From JBGTIS01 sp041745535 (GTDB lineage Bacteria; Bacteroidota; Bacteroidia; Cytophagales; Cyclobacteriaceae), in assembly GCA_041745535.1 (NCBI GenBank), contig JBGTIS010000114.1, positions 1 to 12,484 on the forward strand: 12,484 nucleotides of DNA. Reading direction: 5' to 3'. A program made the translations under genes and the position numbers. Positions 6,735 to 12,484 of this stretch are shown here, piece after piece. The notes below the pieces were generated by a model that was given only the letters and a program-made list of their open reading frames with translations, searched no databases and was not told the origin of the DNA. Within the stretch, counting starts at the first letter, position 1. Each line of letters starts with the position of its first letter.

Positions 6735-8270
6735 TTAAGTCAACGGGCCAGGATTGAACAATACCAAATCATTGTATAAGCCCAGTCTGTCGGTTGCTAC
6801 TTTTTTAGCACCGCTGGCAACTTCCAGGATCATAGTAAAAAGCTCCCAGCCCATTTCCTCAATGCTTTTCGTACCAAAGGCAATGGGGCCAGCATCAAAA
6901 TCGATGAGGTCAAACCAACGGTTACTCAACTTTGAATTAGAACTCACTTTGATAACCGGTACCATAGACAAACCATAAGGCGTGCCTCTGCCGGTAATAA
7001 ACACGTGCATATTCATGCCTGCGGCGAGTTGCAACGTGCCGCACACAAAATCGCTGGCGGGGGTTGCCACAAAATTCAGCCCTTTGGTACGTATCTTTTC
7101 GCCGGGAGCGACCACATCCACAATAGGGCTGGTGCCTGATTTAGCTACTGAACCCAGAGCCTTTTCCACGATATTGCTCAATCCGCCTTTCTTATTACCC
7201 GGAGTGGTATTCGCGCTGCGATCGGCCTGACCGTTCAATAAATAAGCGTCGTACCAGGCCATTTCGTCTTTCAGGGCCTGAGCGACTGTGGCATTAATCG
7301 CTCTTGGTACGAGCAAATGGATGGCATCTCTTACCTCGGTAACTTCCGAAAATAGTACCGTTCCTCCTGCCCGAACAATTAAGTCAGCAGCGAAACCCGC
7401 AGCCGGGTTCCCTGTGAGTCCGGAAAAAGCATCGCTGCCTCCGCATTGCATGCCCACCACCAAATCCGATGCGGGGCAGGTTTCACGTTGTCTGTTGTTT
7501 AATTGTTGAAGGTGTTTTTCGGCTATGGTCATGATGCCATTGACCATTGCCTCAAACCCTGTGAATGCCTCATCCTGCAAATACAATATAGATTGATGCT
7601 CATTTTTACCTGCATTGGGCAACAAACGTTCGGGTCTTAGTTTTTCACAACCCAAACCAATGATCATTACTTCATCACCAAAGTTAGGGTTCTGCGCGAT
7701 GTGTTTAATTGTTTTGATAGGAATCATGGCAGCGGGAGCCTCTATGGCAATACCGCAGCCATAGTTATGATTAAACGTTACCACATCGTCCACATTCGGA
7801 TAAAGCGGAAGTAATTCCTTTTTAATTTTATCCGTAATATAGTTGGTCATGCCTGCCACACATTGCACACTAATGGTGATACCCAAAATATTTTTAGTAC
7901 CCACAGTACCGTTGGCATTTCTAAAACCCTGGAAAGTATAGCCTGTCAAAGGTGCTGCCTGGGTTTCAGGGTGTTTTTCATAAAGAATATCGTGTAAATC
8001 AGGTGGTTGGGGCATTGCTATATTGGTTTCATTGAGCCAGTCGCCCTGCCGAATATCCGTAGTTGTAAAACCAATGGTTTGTCCATAACGAATGACGGCA
8101 CTTCCTTTCGCCAGTTCTTCTAAAGCCACTTTGTGGCCCATGGGGATGTCTTGTATCAGGACAATTGTATCCAACACAGTGGTTCCTTTTGCCAAACCGG
8201 ATGGATTGGATACAATGCCCACATTATCAGAGGGCATGGTTCTCACAATTGTACTTGCTGAGTTATTCAT
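6735..8270 (-). CDS. garD: Galactarate dehydratase (UxaA/GarD family)
   Basis: This 511-residue enzyme should dehydrate D-galactarate (mucate) to 5-dehydro-4-deoxy-D-glucarate, the substrate of the next gene. An N-terminal SAF-like domain covers about 10-75. The dehydratase core follows, with FNHNYGCGIA (166-175), GLGCEKLRPE (205-214), QCGGSDAFSGLTGNPA (275-290), a GNKKGGLSNIVEKALG segment (358-373), ATPASDFVCGT (402-412) and GRGTPYG (427-433). Cysteine-rich motifs are consistent with the iron dependence known for this family. The frame stays open upstream to 8426, but that stretch overlaps gntP. I chose ATG 8270 because the SAF domain begins right after it and because it lies two bases past the gntP stop (TAG-CG-ATG), a typical coupled junction. 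Altronate dehydratase is the main alternative; the adjacent kdgD argues for galactarate. Confidence 0.9.
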   Translation of the reverse strand: MNNSASTIVRTMPSDNVGIVSNPSGLAKGTTVLDTIVLIQDIPMGHKVALEELAKGSAVIRYGQTIGFTTTDIRQGDWLNETNIAMPQPPDLHDILYEKHPETQAAPLTGYTFQGFRNANGTVGTKNILGITISVQCVAGMTNYITDKIKKELLPLYPNVDDVVTFNHNYGCGIAIEAPAAMIPIKTIKHIAQNPNFGDEVMIIGLGCEKLRPERLLPNAGKNEHQSILYLQDEAFTGFEAMVNGIMTIAEKHLQQLNNRQRETCPASDLVVGMQCGGSDAFSGLTGNPAAGFAADLIVRAGGTVLFSEVTEVRDAIHLLVPRAINATVAQALKDEMAWYDAYLLNGQADRSANTTPGNKKGGLSNIVEKALGSVAKSGTSPIVDVVAPGEKIRTKGLNFVATPASDFVCGTLQLAAGMNMHVFITGRGTPYGLSMVPVIKVSSNSKLSNRWFDLIDFDAGPIAFGTKSIEEMGWELFTMILEVASGAKKVATDRLGLYNDLVLFNPGPLT

Positions 8271-8272
8271 CG

Positions 8273-9709
8273 CTAAACGAATGGAAAAAGATAAGACAAA
8301 ATCATTACGGCCACAAGCCCCGCAATCCCCATTACCGTTAATAGATAAGAAAAAAACCGGATCGTTTCTTTTTCTTCCATCCCGGCCATTTTGGTAATAA
8401 TCCAAAAAGCACTGTCGTTCATCCACGGGAATATTTTAGAGCCACACCCTATGACGATTGCCAGATATACAGGATGAAAACCAAAACCTTGCGCGCTGCT
8501 AAAACCATTCATCACGCCTATTGCCGTTACCATGGCTACGGTGGCAGAACCCTGTGCCGTCCTCACCACCACCGCGATGAGGAAAGCAAGCGGTAAAATC
8601 GCTGTTTGATAACCAGCAGCTAATTCGCCGATTTTCACACCAATGCCCGTTTGTTGCAACATCTGACCAAAGGTTCCGCCAGCACTGGTAATGAGGATAA
8701 TCATGCCCGCGCTCATCAGCGATTCGGAAACGTTTTTCTGAAAAAGGGCGGCATTTTTTAAACGACTCCACATCAAATATAGCGCGATAAAAGCAGAAAT
8801 AAACAAAGCAATATTGCTGTCGCCTATGATTTCAAAGATATTGAATAACGTTAATTGAAAGTCACTCACACCCGCGCTTTCAGGATGAATAGTCATTTCC
8901 AAATAAGTATTGCCCGTAATGAGCAGGATAGGCAGTACAATGGGCAAGAGTGATAACCACAGACTTGGCAAATCCTGTACCTTGACATCAGCGTTGTTTT
9001 GTAATTCCTCAATGGTGATATCGGGTGTATCGCGCATCGGCAAATCCCATTTTCTATTGGCCCACAAAGCATACATATAACCACATAGTACAGTAATCGC
9101 ACCCACCGCCAGGCCGCCAATCATCATAATACCGATGTCTACCCCCAATGCTTTTGCCACATATAAAGGGCCCGGTGTAGGAGGCACCAGCGAATGGGTC
9201 ATCACCCCACCCGCAATGGTACACATGAGGTAAAGGCTAAAACGCCTGGGATTACGCACACCGAGCGACTTCACCAGGGGAATCATCAGGTAAAAAACAG
9301 TATCAAAAAAAACGGGAATACCCAACACAAAACTCCCCGACAAAAAAGCCAGAGAGGCGTTTTTTTGTCCTACCATACCCATCAAGCTACGGATAATACG
9401 CTCCGCACCACCACTTTTCATTAAAGCCGTACCAATAATGGAAGCCAAAAGGATTAAAATACCGATTTTACCAACCGTATTACCAAAAGCATTGGACAAT
9501 CGAGCGCCAATGGTTTGGAGAGACAAGGCTGTAGCATTTATTTCGGTCATATTACTTTGAATAGCATAGTCATAAAGCTGAGCTTGCGACGTGAGCATAC
9601 CCGTGACCAATGCTGCCAGTAAAAGCGAAAGTAGCGCATGTAAGCGTAATACAATGATGCAGAAAAGCACGCAGGCGATACCAATAATGACAATGAGTAA
9701 TGAATCCAT
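8273..9709 (-). CDS. GntP-family sugar-acid permease
   Basis: This 478-residue inner-membrane transporter of the gluconate:proton symporter (GntP) family has about 12 hydrophobic segments. Family hallmarks are GIPVFFDTVFYLMIPL (130-145), THSLVPPTPGPLYVA (171-185), RTAQGSATVAMVTA (383-396) and PWMNDSAFW (428-436). It is the first gene of the operon and is separated from garD by two bases, so its likely cargo is galactarate, perhaps with glucarate, although gluconate-type substrates cannot be excluded from sequence alone. The start ATG at 9709 is preceded by an A-rich leader with no clear Shine-Dalgarno sequence. Length is slightly above the typical 440-450 residues because of an extended loop around 225-250. 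Confidence 0.92.
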   Translation of the reverse strand: MDSLLIVIIGIACVLFCIIVLRLHALLSLLLAALVTGMLTSQAQLYDYAIQSNMTEINATALSLQTIGARLSNAFGNTVGKIGILILLASIIGTALMKSGGAERIIRSLMGMVGQKNASLAFLSGSFVLGIPVFFDTVFYLMIPLVKSLGVRNPRRFSLYLMCTIAGGVMTHSLVPPTPGPLYVAKALGVDIGIMMIGGLAVGAITVLCGYMYALWANRKWDLPMRDTPDITIEELQNNADVKVQDLPSLWLSLLPIVLPILLITGNTYLEMTIHPESAGVSDFQLTLFNIFEIIGDSNIALFISAFIALYLMWSRLKNAALFQKNVSESLMSAGMIILITSAGGTFGQMLQQTGIGVKIGELAAGYQTAILPLAFLIAVVVRTAQGSATVAMVTAIGVMNGFSSAQGFGFHPVYLAIVIGCGSKIFPWMNDSAFWIITKMAGMEEKETIRFFSYLLTVMGIAGLVAVMILSYLFPFV

Positions 9710-9760
9710 TTCGCGGTTTTTTGTCCAGGAATAGATTAAATAATTGATTTCAGGCTATTA

Positions 9761-9789
9761 GACAAAATCATAAGTATGAATTTGACAAA
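9761..9789 (-). promoter_or_regulatory. Possible promoter/operator of the galactarate operon
   Basis: Upstream of gntP, on the minus strand, TTTGTC (9789-9784) is repeated as TTTTGTC (9767-9761), separated by a small palindrome, TCATA-AG-TATGA on the plus strand (9768-9779). The two TTTG motifs resemble a compressed Bacteroidota -33/-7 pair, and the palindrome could be a regulator site. No regulator gene is in the window. It lies 52-80 bases before the start codon. Confidence 0.25.
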
Positions 9790-9810
9790 TTTTCTTTTTT
9801 TGTACCACTT

Positions 9811-10013
9811 ACGGCCAACGATAAGGTATTTGCGATGGCAGGGGTATTATTAACGTCCGCCCGGTACAAATGCCGATTGAAAAACAAAAGTTGAAGTTAG
9901 CATTTTGCTGTTCAATTAATGACGTAAAGCCCGGTACTGAAGCTGATTAAAGATTTGCTGCCGATTGCTTTTCCGTCGACCCTGCTATTGCAAATACAAA
10001 TGTTGTGTGGCGT
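9811..10013. repeat. Structured ~200-bp intergenic repeat element
   Basis: The segment is bounded by an 18-bp inverted repeat, GTATTTGCGATGGCAGGG (9826-9843) against CCCTGCTATTGCAAATAC (9980-9997), with 16 of 18 positions complementary. Inside, GCCCGGTAC occurs twice in direct orientation, at 9859-9867 and 9929-9937, each embedded in a longer similar stretch with a 70-base period. It has no open frame of note and ends in TTGTGTGGC (10003-10011). From memory it resembles repeats scattered between genes in Chitinophagaceae-type genomes, but this was not checked. It lies between gntP and the oxidase gene; with the promoter-like region before gntP it accounts for most of the 350-bp gap. Confidence 0.6.
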
Positions 10014-10050
10014 TTAAATGATTTCAACTTAATTTCAATCACTATTTAAA
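10013..10050. repeat. AT-rich hairpin downstream of the oxidase gene
   Basis: TTTAAAT (10013-10019) pairs with ATTTAAA (10044-10050), and GATT (10020-10023) pairs with AATC (10037-10040), leaving a three-base bulge. It begins 10 bases beyond the oxidase stop on the minus strand. It could help end that transcript, but no T-run follows it. Confidence 0.3.
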
Positions 10051-10059
10051 GTGCGTAGT

Positions 10060-11205
10060 CTAACCACCTAACGACTTCGCAATGATGCTATGCCCCTTGA
10101 GAATCCTTTCGCTCTCCTGAACGCTGGGTTCAAGTGACCAATTGTTTTCTTCAAACGTCCCACCAAGAACAATCCCATCTTTCCTTGGAAACATATAAAC
10201 GAAACCGTTCCCGATTTCACCCTCGTATCCATAATTTACTTCGGGCTGAGGAAGAAGGATACTCAGTTGTCCTTTTACAGGAATTAGTTCTTGGTCATTA
10301 AAAAGTGTCCTTGATCCCAAGCCTGTACAGTTCATTATAGTCGATTCTGATAACGAAGTAATATCACTTGTGGAATTAAACTGCTTGACACGTAATTTTC
10401 CCCCAGCAAGATAAAAGTCCCTTAAAAGAGCACTCAAATAAATTGCAGGTTCGATCATCATTGTGCTGAATTGTTGTGCGTAATCAAAGCCAAAATAAAT
10501 CTTCGGGTCACGATGATCTATAATCTCCCGGTAAAACTCCCTGCCTCCGGGGAAATAGTCTGAGCTCCCCAGCGTAAAAAATTTTATCCACCATATTCCA
10601 TAATTATCACCAACATAATCTTGAAACATTCTATAGGAAATTTTGCAAGCTTCATCAAACTGATTCAAAAACTTACTATCAACCTTTTTTTCGTCATAAA
10701 CGGATGTTGGAAACCATAATGCACCTGCAATATTTGAAGTGGTCTCGGGTGGCAAATCTTTAGCGTAAATCGTAACTTGAAATCCTTTGCGCTGAAGTAA
10801 TCTTGCTGTTGACAACCCAATTGCACCACAACCAAGCACAGCAAAAGAATTTCTCTGTAATTGCAACGCTAAGTCAACTGCTAATTTCGCCGTTCCCCAT
10901 GAGAGCGTCACACCAGCCCCCCCATGTCCATAGTTATGAATAATGGTTTTGTTCTTTAATTGTTCCGATTTTAAAACAAACCCGGAAGGGCGGTACGGTC
11001 TTAACCCAACAACCGTCCGAATCACACGATCAGCGGAAACTTTGACCGGCTCAAAGCTTTGATTCAAATGTTGGTATTTAGACTTGGAGATATTATCCTC
11101 AAGGTCCGAATGCTGTGGGGCAAATTCAAAACTTGTCCCGATAGTAGCGGTAAGTCCCGCCATTTTAAGAAATCTTCTACGAGCTACATTCGAATCCTCT
11201 TTCAT
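10060..11205 (-). CDS. Tat-exported D-amino-acid-oxidase-like flavoprotein, circularly permuted
   Basis: This 381-residue FAD protein has a twin-arginine signal (RRRFLKMAG, 9-17), so it is probably exported folded to the periplasm. Its modules match D-amino-acid oxidase but in rotated order. The block RVIRTVVGLRPYRP (60-73) with HNYGHGGAGVTLSWG (90-104), normally the C-terminal end of the family, comes first. Next is the Rossmann FAD site VLGCGAIGLSTA (123-134), normally at the N-terminus. MNCTGLGSR (291-299) and IVLGGTFEENNWS (345-357) follow, and the protein stops where the moved block would ordinarily continue. This reads as a circular permutation rather than truncation because no module is missing. 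I chose ATG 11205 because it places the Tat motif near the N-terminus; an upstream ATG at 11241 is in frame. Predicted reaction: oxidative deamination of a D-amino acid to an imino/keto acid with H2O2, an inference from the family. Confidence 0.85.
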   Translation of the reverse strand: MKEDSNVARRRFLKMAGLTATIGTSFEFAPQHSDLEDNISKSKYQHLNQSFEPVKVSADRVIRTVVGLRPYRPSGFVLKSEQLKNKTIIHNYGHGGAGVTLSWGTAKLAVDLALQLQRNSFAVLGCGAIGLSTARLLQRKGFQVTIYAKDLPPETTSNIAGALWFPTSVYDEKKVDSKFLNQFDEACKISYRMFQDYVGDNYGIWWIKFFTLGSSDYFPGGREFYREIIDHRDPKIYFGFDYAQQFSTMMIEPAIYLSALLRDFYLAGGKLRVKQFNSTSDITSLSESTIMNCTGLGSRTLFNDQELIPVKGQLSILLPQPEVNYGYEGEIGNGFVYMFPRKDGIVLGGTFEENNWSLEPSVQESERILKGHSIIAKSLGG

Positions 11206-11231
11206 AATATGAATTTTTCGTAATTCTGTTG

Positions 11232-11305
11232 AATGCCACACAATCGTGAGTGCATGTGCTGTGCCGACCGAATGGGAGGTATAGGCATATGCACATTGTT
11301 GAACT
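11232..11305. repeat. Imperfect bulged hairpin upstream of the oxidase gene
   Basis: The left arm, CACACAAT plus TGCATGTGC (11237-11259), pairs imperfectly with GCATATGCACATTGTTG (11285-11301), leaving an extrahelical stretch CGTGAG in the left arm. The left end GCCACACAA (11235-11243) is the reverse complement of TTGTGTGGC at 10003-10011 on the other side of the oxidase gene. The bulged design loosely recalls integron attC sites, and GTTGAAC (11299-11305) fits the GTTRRRY core, but no matching partner core was found, so that identity is not supported. Confidence 0.4.
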
Positions 11306-11309
11306 AAAC

Positions 11310-11349
11310 CTAAAGGTAGCTTTCGATACGAATCTATGACTACCTTTAG
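11310..11349. repeat. 10-bp inverted repeat before the recombinase
   Basis: CTAAAGGTAG (11310-11319) and CTACCTTTAG (11340-11349) are perfect reverse complements separated by 20 bases that contain the small palindrome TCGATACGA. The pair sits 36 bases upstream of the recombinase start, between divergently oriented genes. It could be an operator, an element end or a recombinase-binding site; nothing in the sequence decides between these. Confidence 0.5.
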
Positions 11350-11384
11350 ATTGGATAAAATTTAACTTTAACAGTAATAAAATT

Positions 11385-12320
11385 ATGAAAAAAAACTGAC
11401 ACCCTCATTGAAAAGGCCTGTAATTCCGTTGCTGGATTTGATGGGCTGTACCAGAAACTGAAACGTTCTGTATCTATCTCAGGAAAAAGTCAAAGTACAC
11501 TTACTAACTACGCGCGTTGCCTAGCTCATAGGGCAATTCACTTCCAAGTGAATCCGGTCCTATTAGATGACGAGCAAGTTTTAGATTATTTACACTACCT
11601 CAAACAGCAGCATAAAACGCCATCTGATAGTTTTCGCTTCGGCGATCCGATTTAAGCATACTGTATATGGTTTACGATATGCCTACCGTATATGGAAGGT
11701 TTACGAGAAAAAAGAGTCATCCTACCTTCGCTGGAACGCCCCAAAAAGCTTCCTGTAATACTCAGTAAGAATGAAGTGAGGTTACTGCTGAAGACACCTA
11801 AACTATTGAAACACCGTCTGGTCATCGGTATGCTTTATGGTTGTGGCCCCCATGGAATGGCCTACGCTGCTTTGAACTCCGGAATTTACTACTCAAAGAC
11901 CTTGACTTTGATCGGGGTAAAGTCCATATCCGACAAGGAAAAGGAAGAAAAGATCGCTATGTGCCTTTAAGCAAACATCTGATAAGAGGGCTACGCGGGT
12001 ATTTAGAAAATGAACATCCTCATCACTGGCTCTTCAACGGTAACCATGCTGAAGGTGAAGCGGTGGCTTATTCTCAAAGAGGAGTACAATGGGTGGTCAG
12101 AGAAGCCCGTAAAGCTGCTGGTTTAACCAAGGAAGTTACCACCCACACCCTTCGTCATACCTATGCCACCCATTTGTTAGAAGACGGACTCGATATCATC
12201 AGTATCAAAGAATTACTCGGACATGCGCATATAGAGACCACCATGATCTACCTACATGTCAGCCAGATGGGCAGACAAAAACCCTTTAGCCCATTGGATA
12301 CGCTTTATCCTGATAAGTAG
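11385..12320 (+). pseudogene. Tyrosine recombinase/integrase, IS91-associated type, frame-disrupted
   Basis: Pieces of one XerD-like recombinase lie in successive frames. The N-terminal core-binding part (KLKRSVSISGKSQSTLTNYA) is open until TAA at 11653. It has no start in frame; ATG 11385 connects only if the A8 run at 11388-11395 loses one A. The next piece, FKHTVYGLRYAYR, follows a 16-bp insertion (11635-11650). A frame change near 11690-11694 leads to EGLREKRVILPSLERPKKLP. A 14-bp insertion (11848-11861) then splits YGCG from LRCFELR, and the rest is intact to the stop at 12318-12320. The catalytic set is visible: Arg in LRCFELR, Lys in GKGRKDR, His/Arg in THTLRHTYATHLL, His in LLGHAHIETT and the nucleophile Tyr in MIYLHV. 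The intact C-terminal frame from 11841 lacks the DNA-binding N-domain. Function is almost certainly lost unless expression is rescued. Confidence 0.85.
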
Positions 12321-12322
12321 CG

Positions 12323-12484
12323 CGGCCGGTTTATGAGGTAGCCGATGTGCTGAACAGGAATCAGCACCGGCTCTGGGAATACTCTAGCAATAGCTGGCAG
12401 GAAAGGACGGGGTCGCCTAGACACTGCATGCTTTACGAAAATGCGGAACCGCTGAGTTGGGTGGCCATATTGATCAGTGTGACA
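12323..12484 (+). pseudogene. IS91-family transposase, N-terminal fragment, frameshifted
   Basis: The frame from 12323 reads RPVYEVADVLNRNQHRLWEY and on to SWQERT, the usual start of IS91-type transposases in this group. It then loses register, and a second frame from 12421 reads TLHALRKCGTAELGGHIDQC, the beginning of the transposase zinc-binding domain. The break is explained by a 14-bp insertion at 12409-12422. Removing it restores one continuous frame. No ATG stands in frame at the beginning. The catalytic HUH region would lie beyond the window edge. Confidence 0.75.

Larger units (their letters stand above)
11385..12484 (+). mobile_element. Decayed IS91-type element with associated tyrosine recombinase (right end outside window)
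   Basis: A tyrosine recombinase gene is followed after two bases by the start of an IS91-type transposase reading frame in the same direction, a pairing I know from Bacteroidota IS91-like elements. Both are broken by frame disruptions, so this copy should be inactive on its own. The left end is not defined; the inverted repeat at 11310-11349 is a candidate. The right end lies beyond the window. Confidence 0.6.

Noticed and set aside
8271..8426. N-terminal extension of the galactarate dehydratase to 8426
   Set aside because: The extension lies wholly inside gntP in another frame and adds low-complexity residues before the SAF domain; ATG 8270, two bases past the gntP stop, is the natural start.
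9194..9424. Plus-strand open frame inside gntP
   Set aside because: It is antisense to well-conserved permease motifs and has no independent support.
11206..11241. Upstream ATG of the oxidase (12 extra residues)
   Set aside because: It would push the twin-arginine motif to residues 21-23 and overlap the hairpin element; ATG 11205 gives a normal Tat signal position. It remains possible but less likely.
11232..11305. Integron attC site
   Set aside because: One GTTRRRY-like core is present, but the complementary RYYYAAC core at the other end does not match, and the nearby recombinase is not of the integron type.

Overview
The window looks like a chromosomal segment of a Bacteroidota bacterium, most likely from the Chitinophagaceae/Cytophaga side of the phylum. 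The reasons are a MutS-like ATPase with membrane segments, lipoproteins with short N-termini, start sites without strong Shine-Dalgarno sequences, and an IS91-type integrase/transposase pair of the kind I associate with that phylum. The assignment rests on protein style and was not searched.

Nearly all intact genes lie on the minus strand. Read from low to high coordinates (that is, 3' to 5' along the transcripts), the window holds: the 5' part of a lipoprotein gene (1-500); a MutS-family ATPase (682-2277); a 634-bp gap with a 42-bp tandem repeat array interrupted by a palindromic MITE-like insertion flanked by TTAA (about 2431-2826); a secreted GH13 alpha-glucosidase lipoprotein (2912-4627); an AT-rich two-gene cassette (4784-5683) made of a DUF2188 protein and a small TIR/deoxyribosyltransferase-like protein whose C-terminus is split off by a frame break in an A8 run; a three-gene galactarate operon (5778-9709); a 200-bp structured repeat (9811-10013); a Tat-exported, circularly permuted D-amino-acid-oxidase-like flavoprotein (10060-11205); and, on the plus strand at the right end, a decayed IS91-type element with a broken tyrosine recombinase and the first part of its transposase (11385-12484).

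The galactarate operon is the clearest functional unit. A GntP-family permease imports the sugar acid, GarD dehydrates galactarate to 5-dehydro-4-deoxy-D-glucarate, and KdgD dehydrates and decarboxylates that to 2,5-dioxopentanoate. The dehydrogenase that would yield 2-oxoglutarate is not in the window.

The least-described items are: the DUF2188 plus TIR/deoxyribosyltransferase-like cassette, with start/stop-coupled genes, a 12-bp inverted repeat at its two edges and an A8 frame break; the circularly permuted oxidase; the empty-site evidence for a TTAA-targeting palindromic element; and three 14-16-bp insertions, each bounded by 3-4-bp direct repeats, that break the recombinase and transposase.
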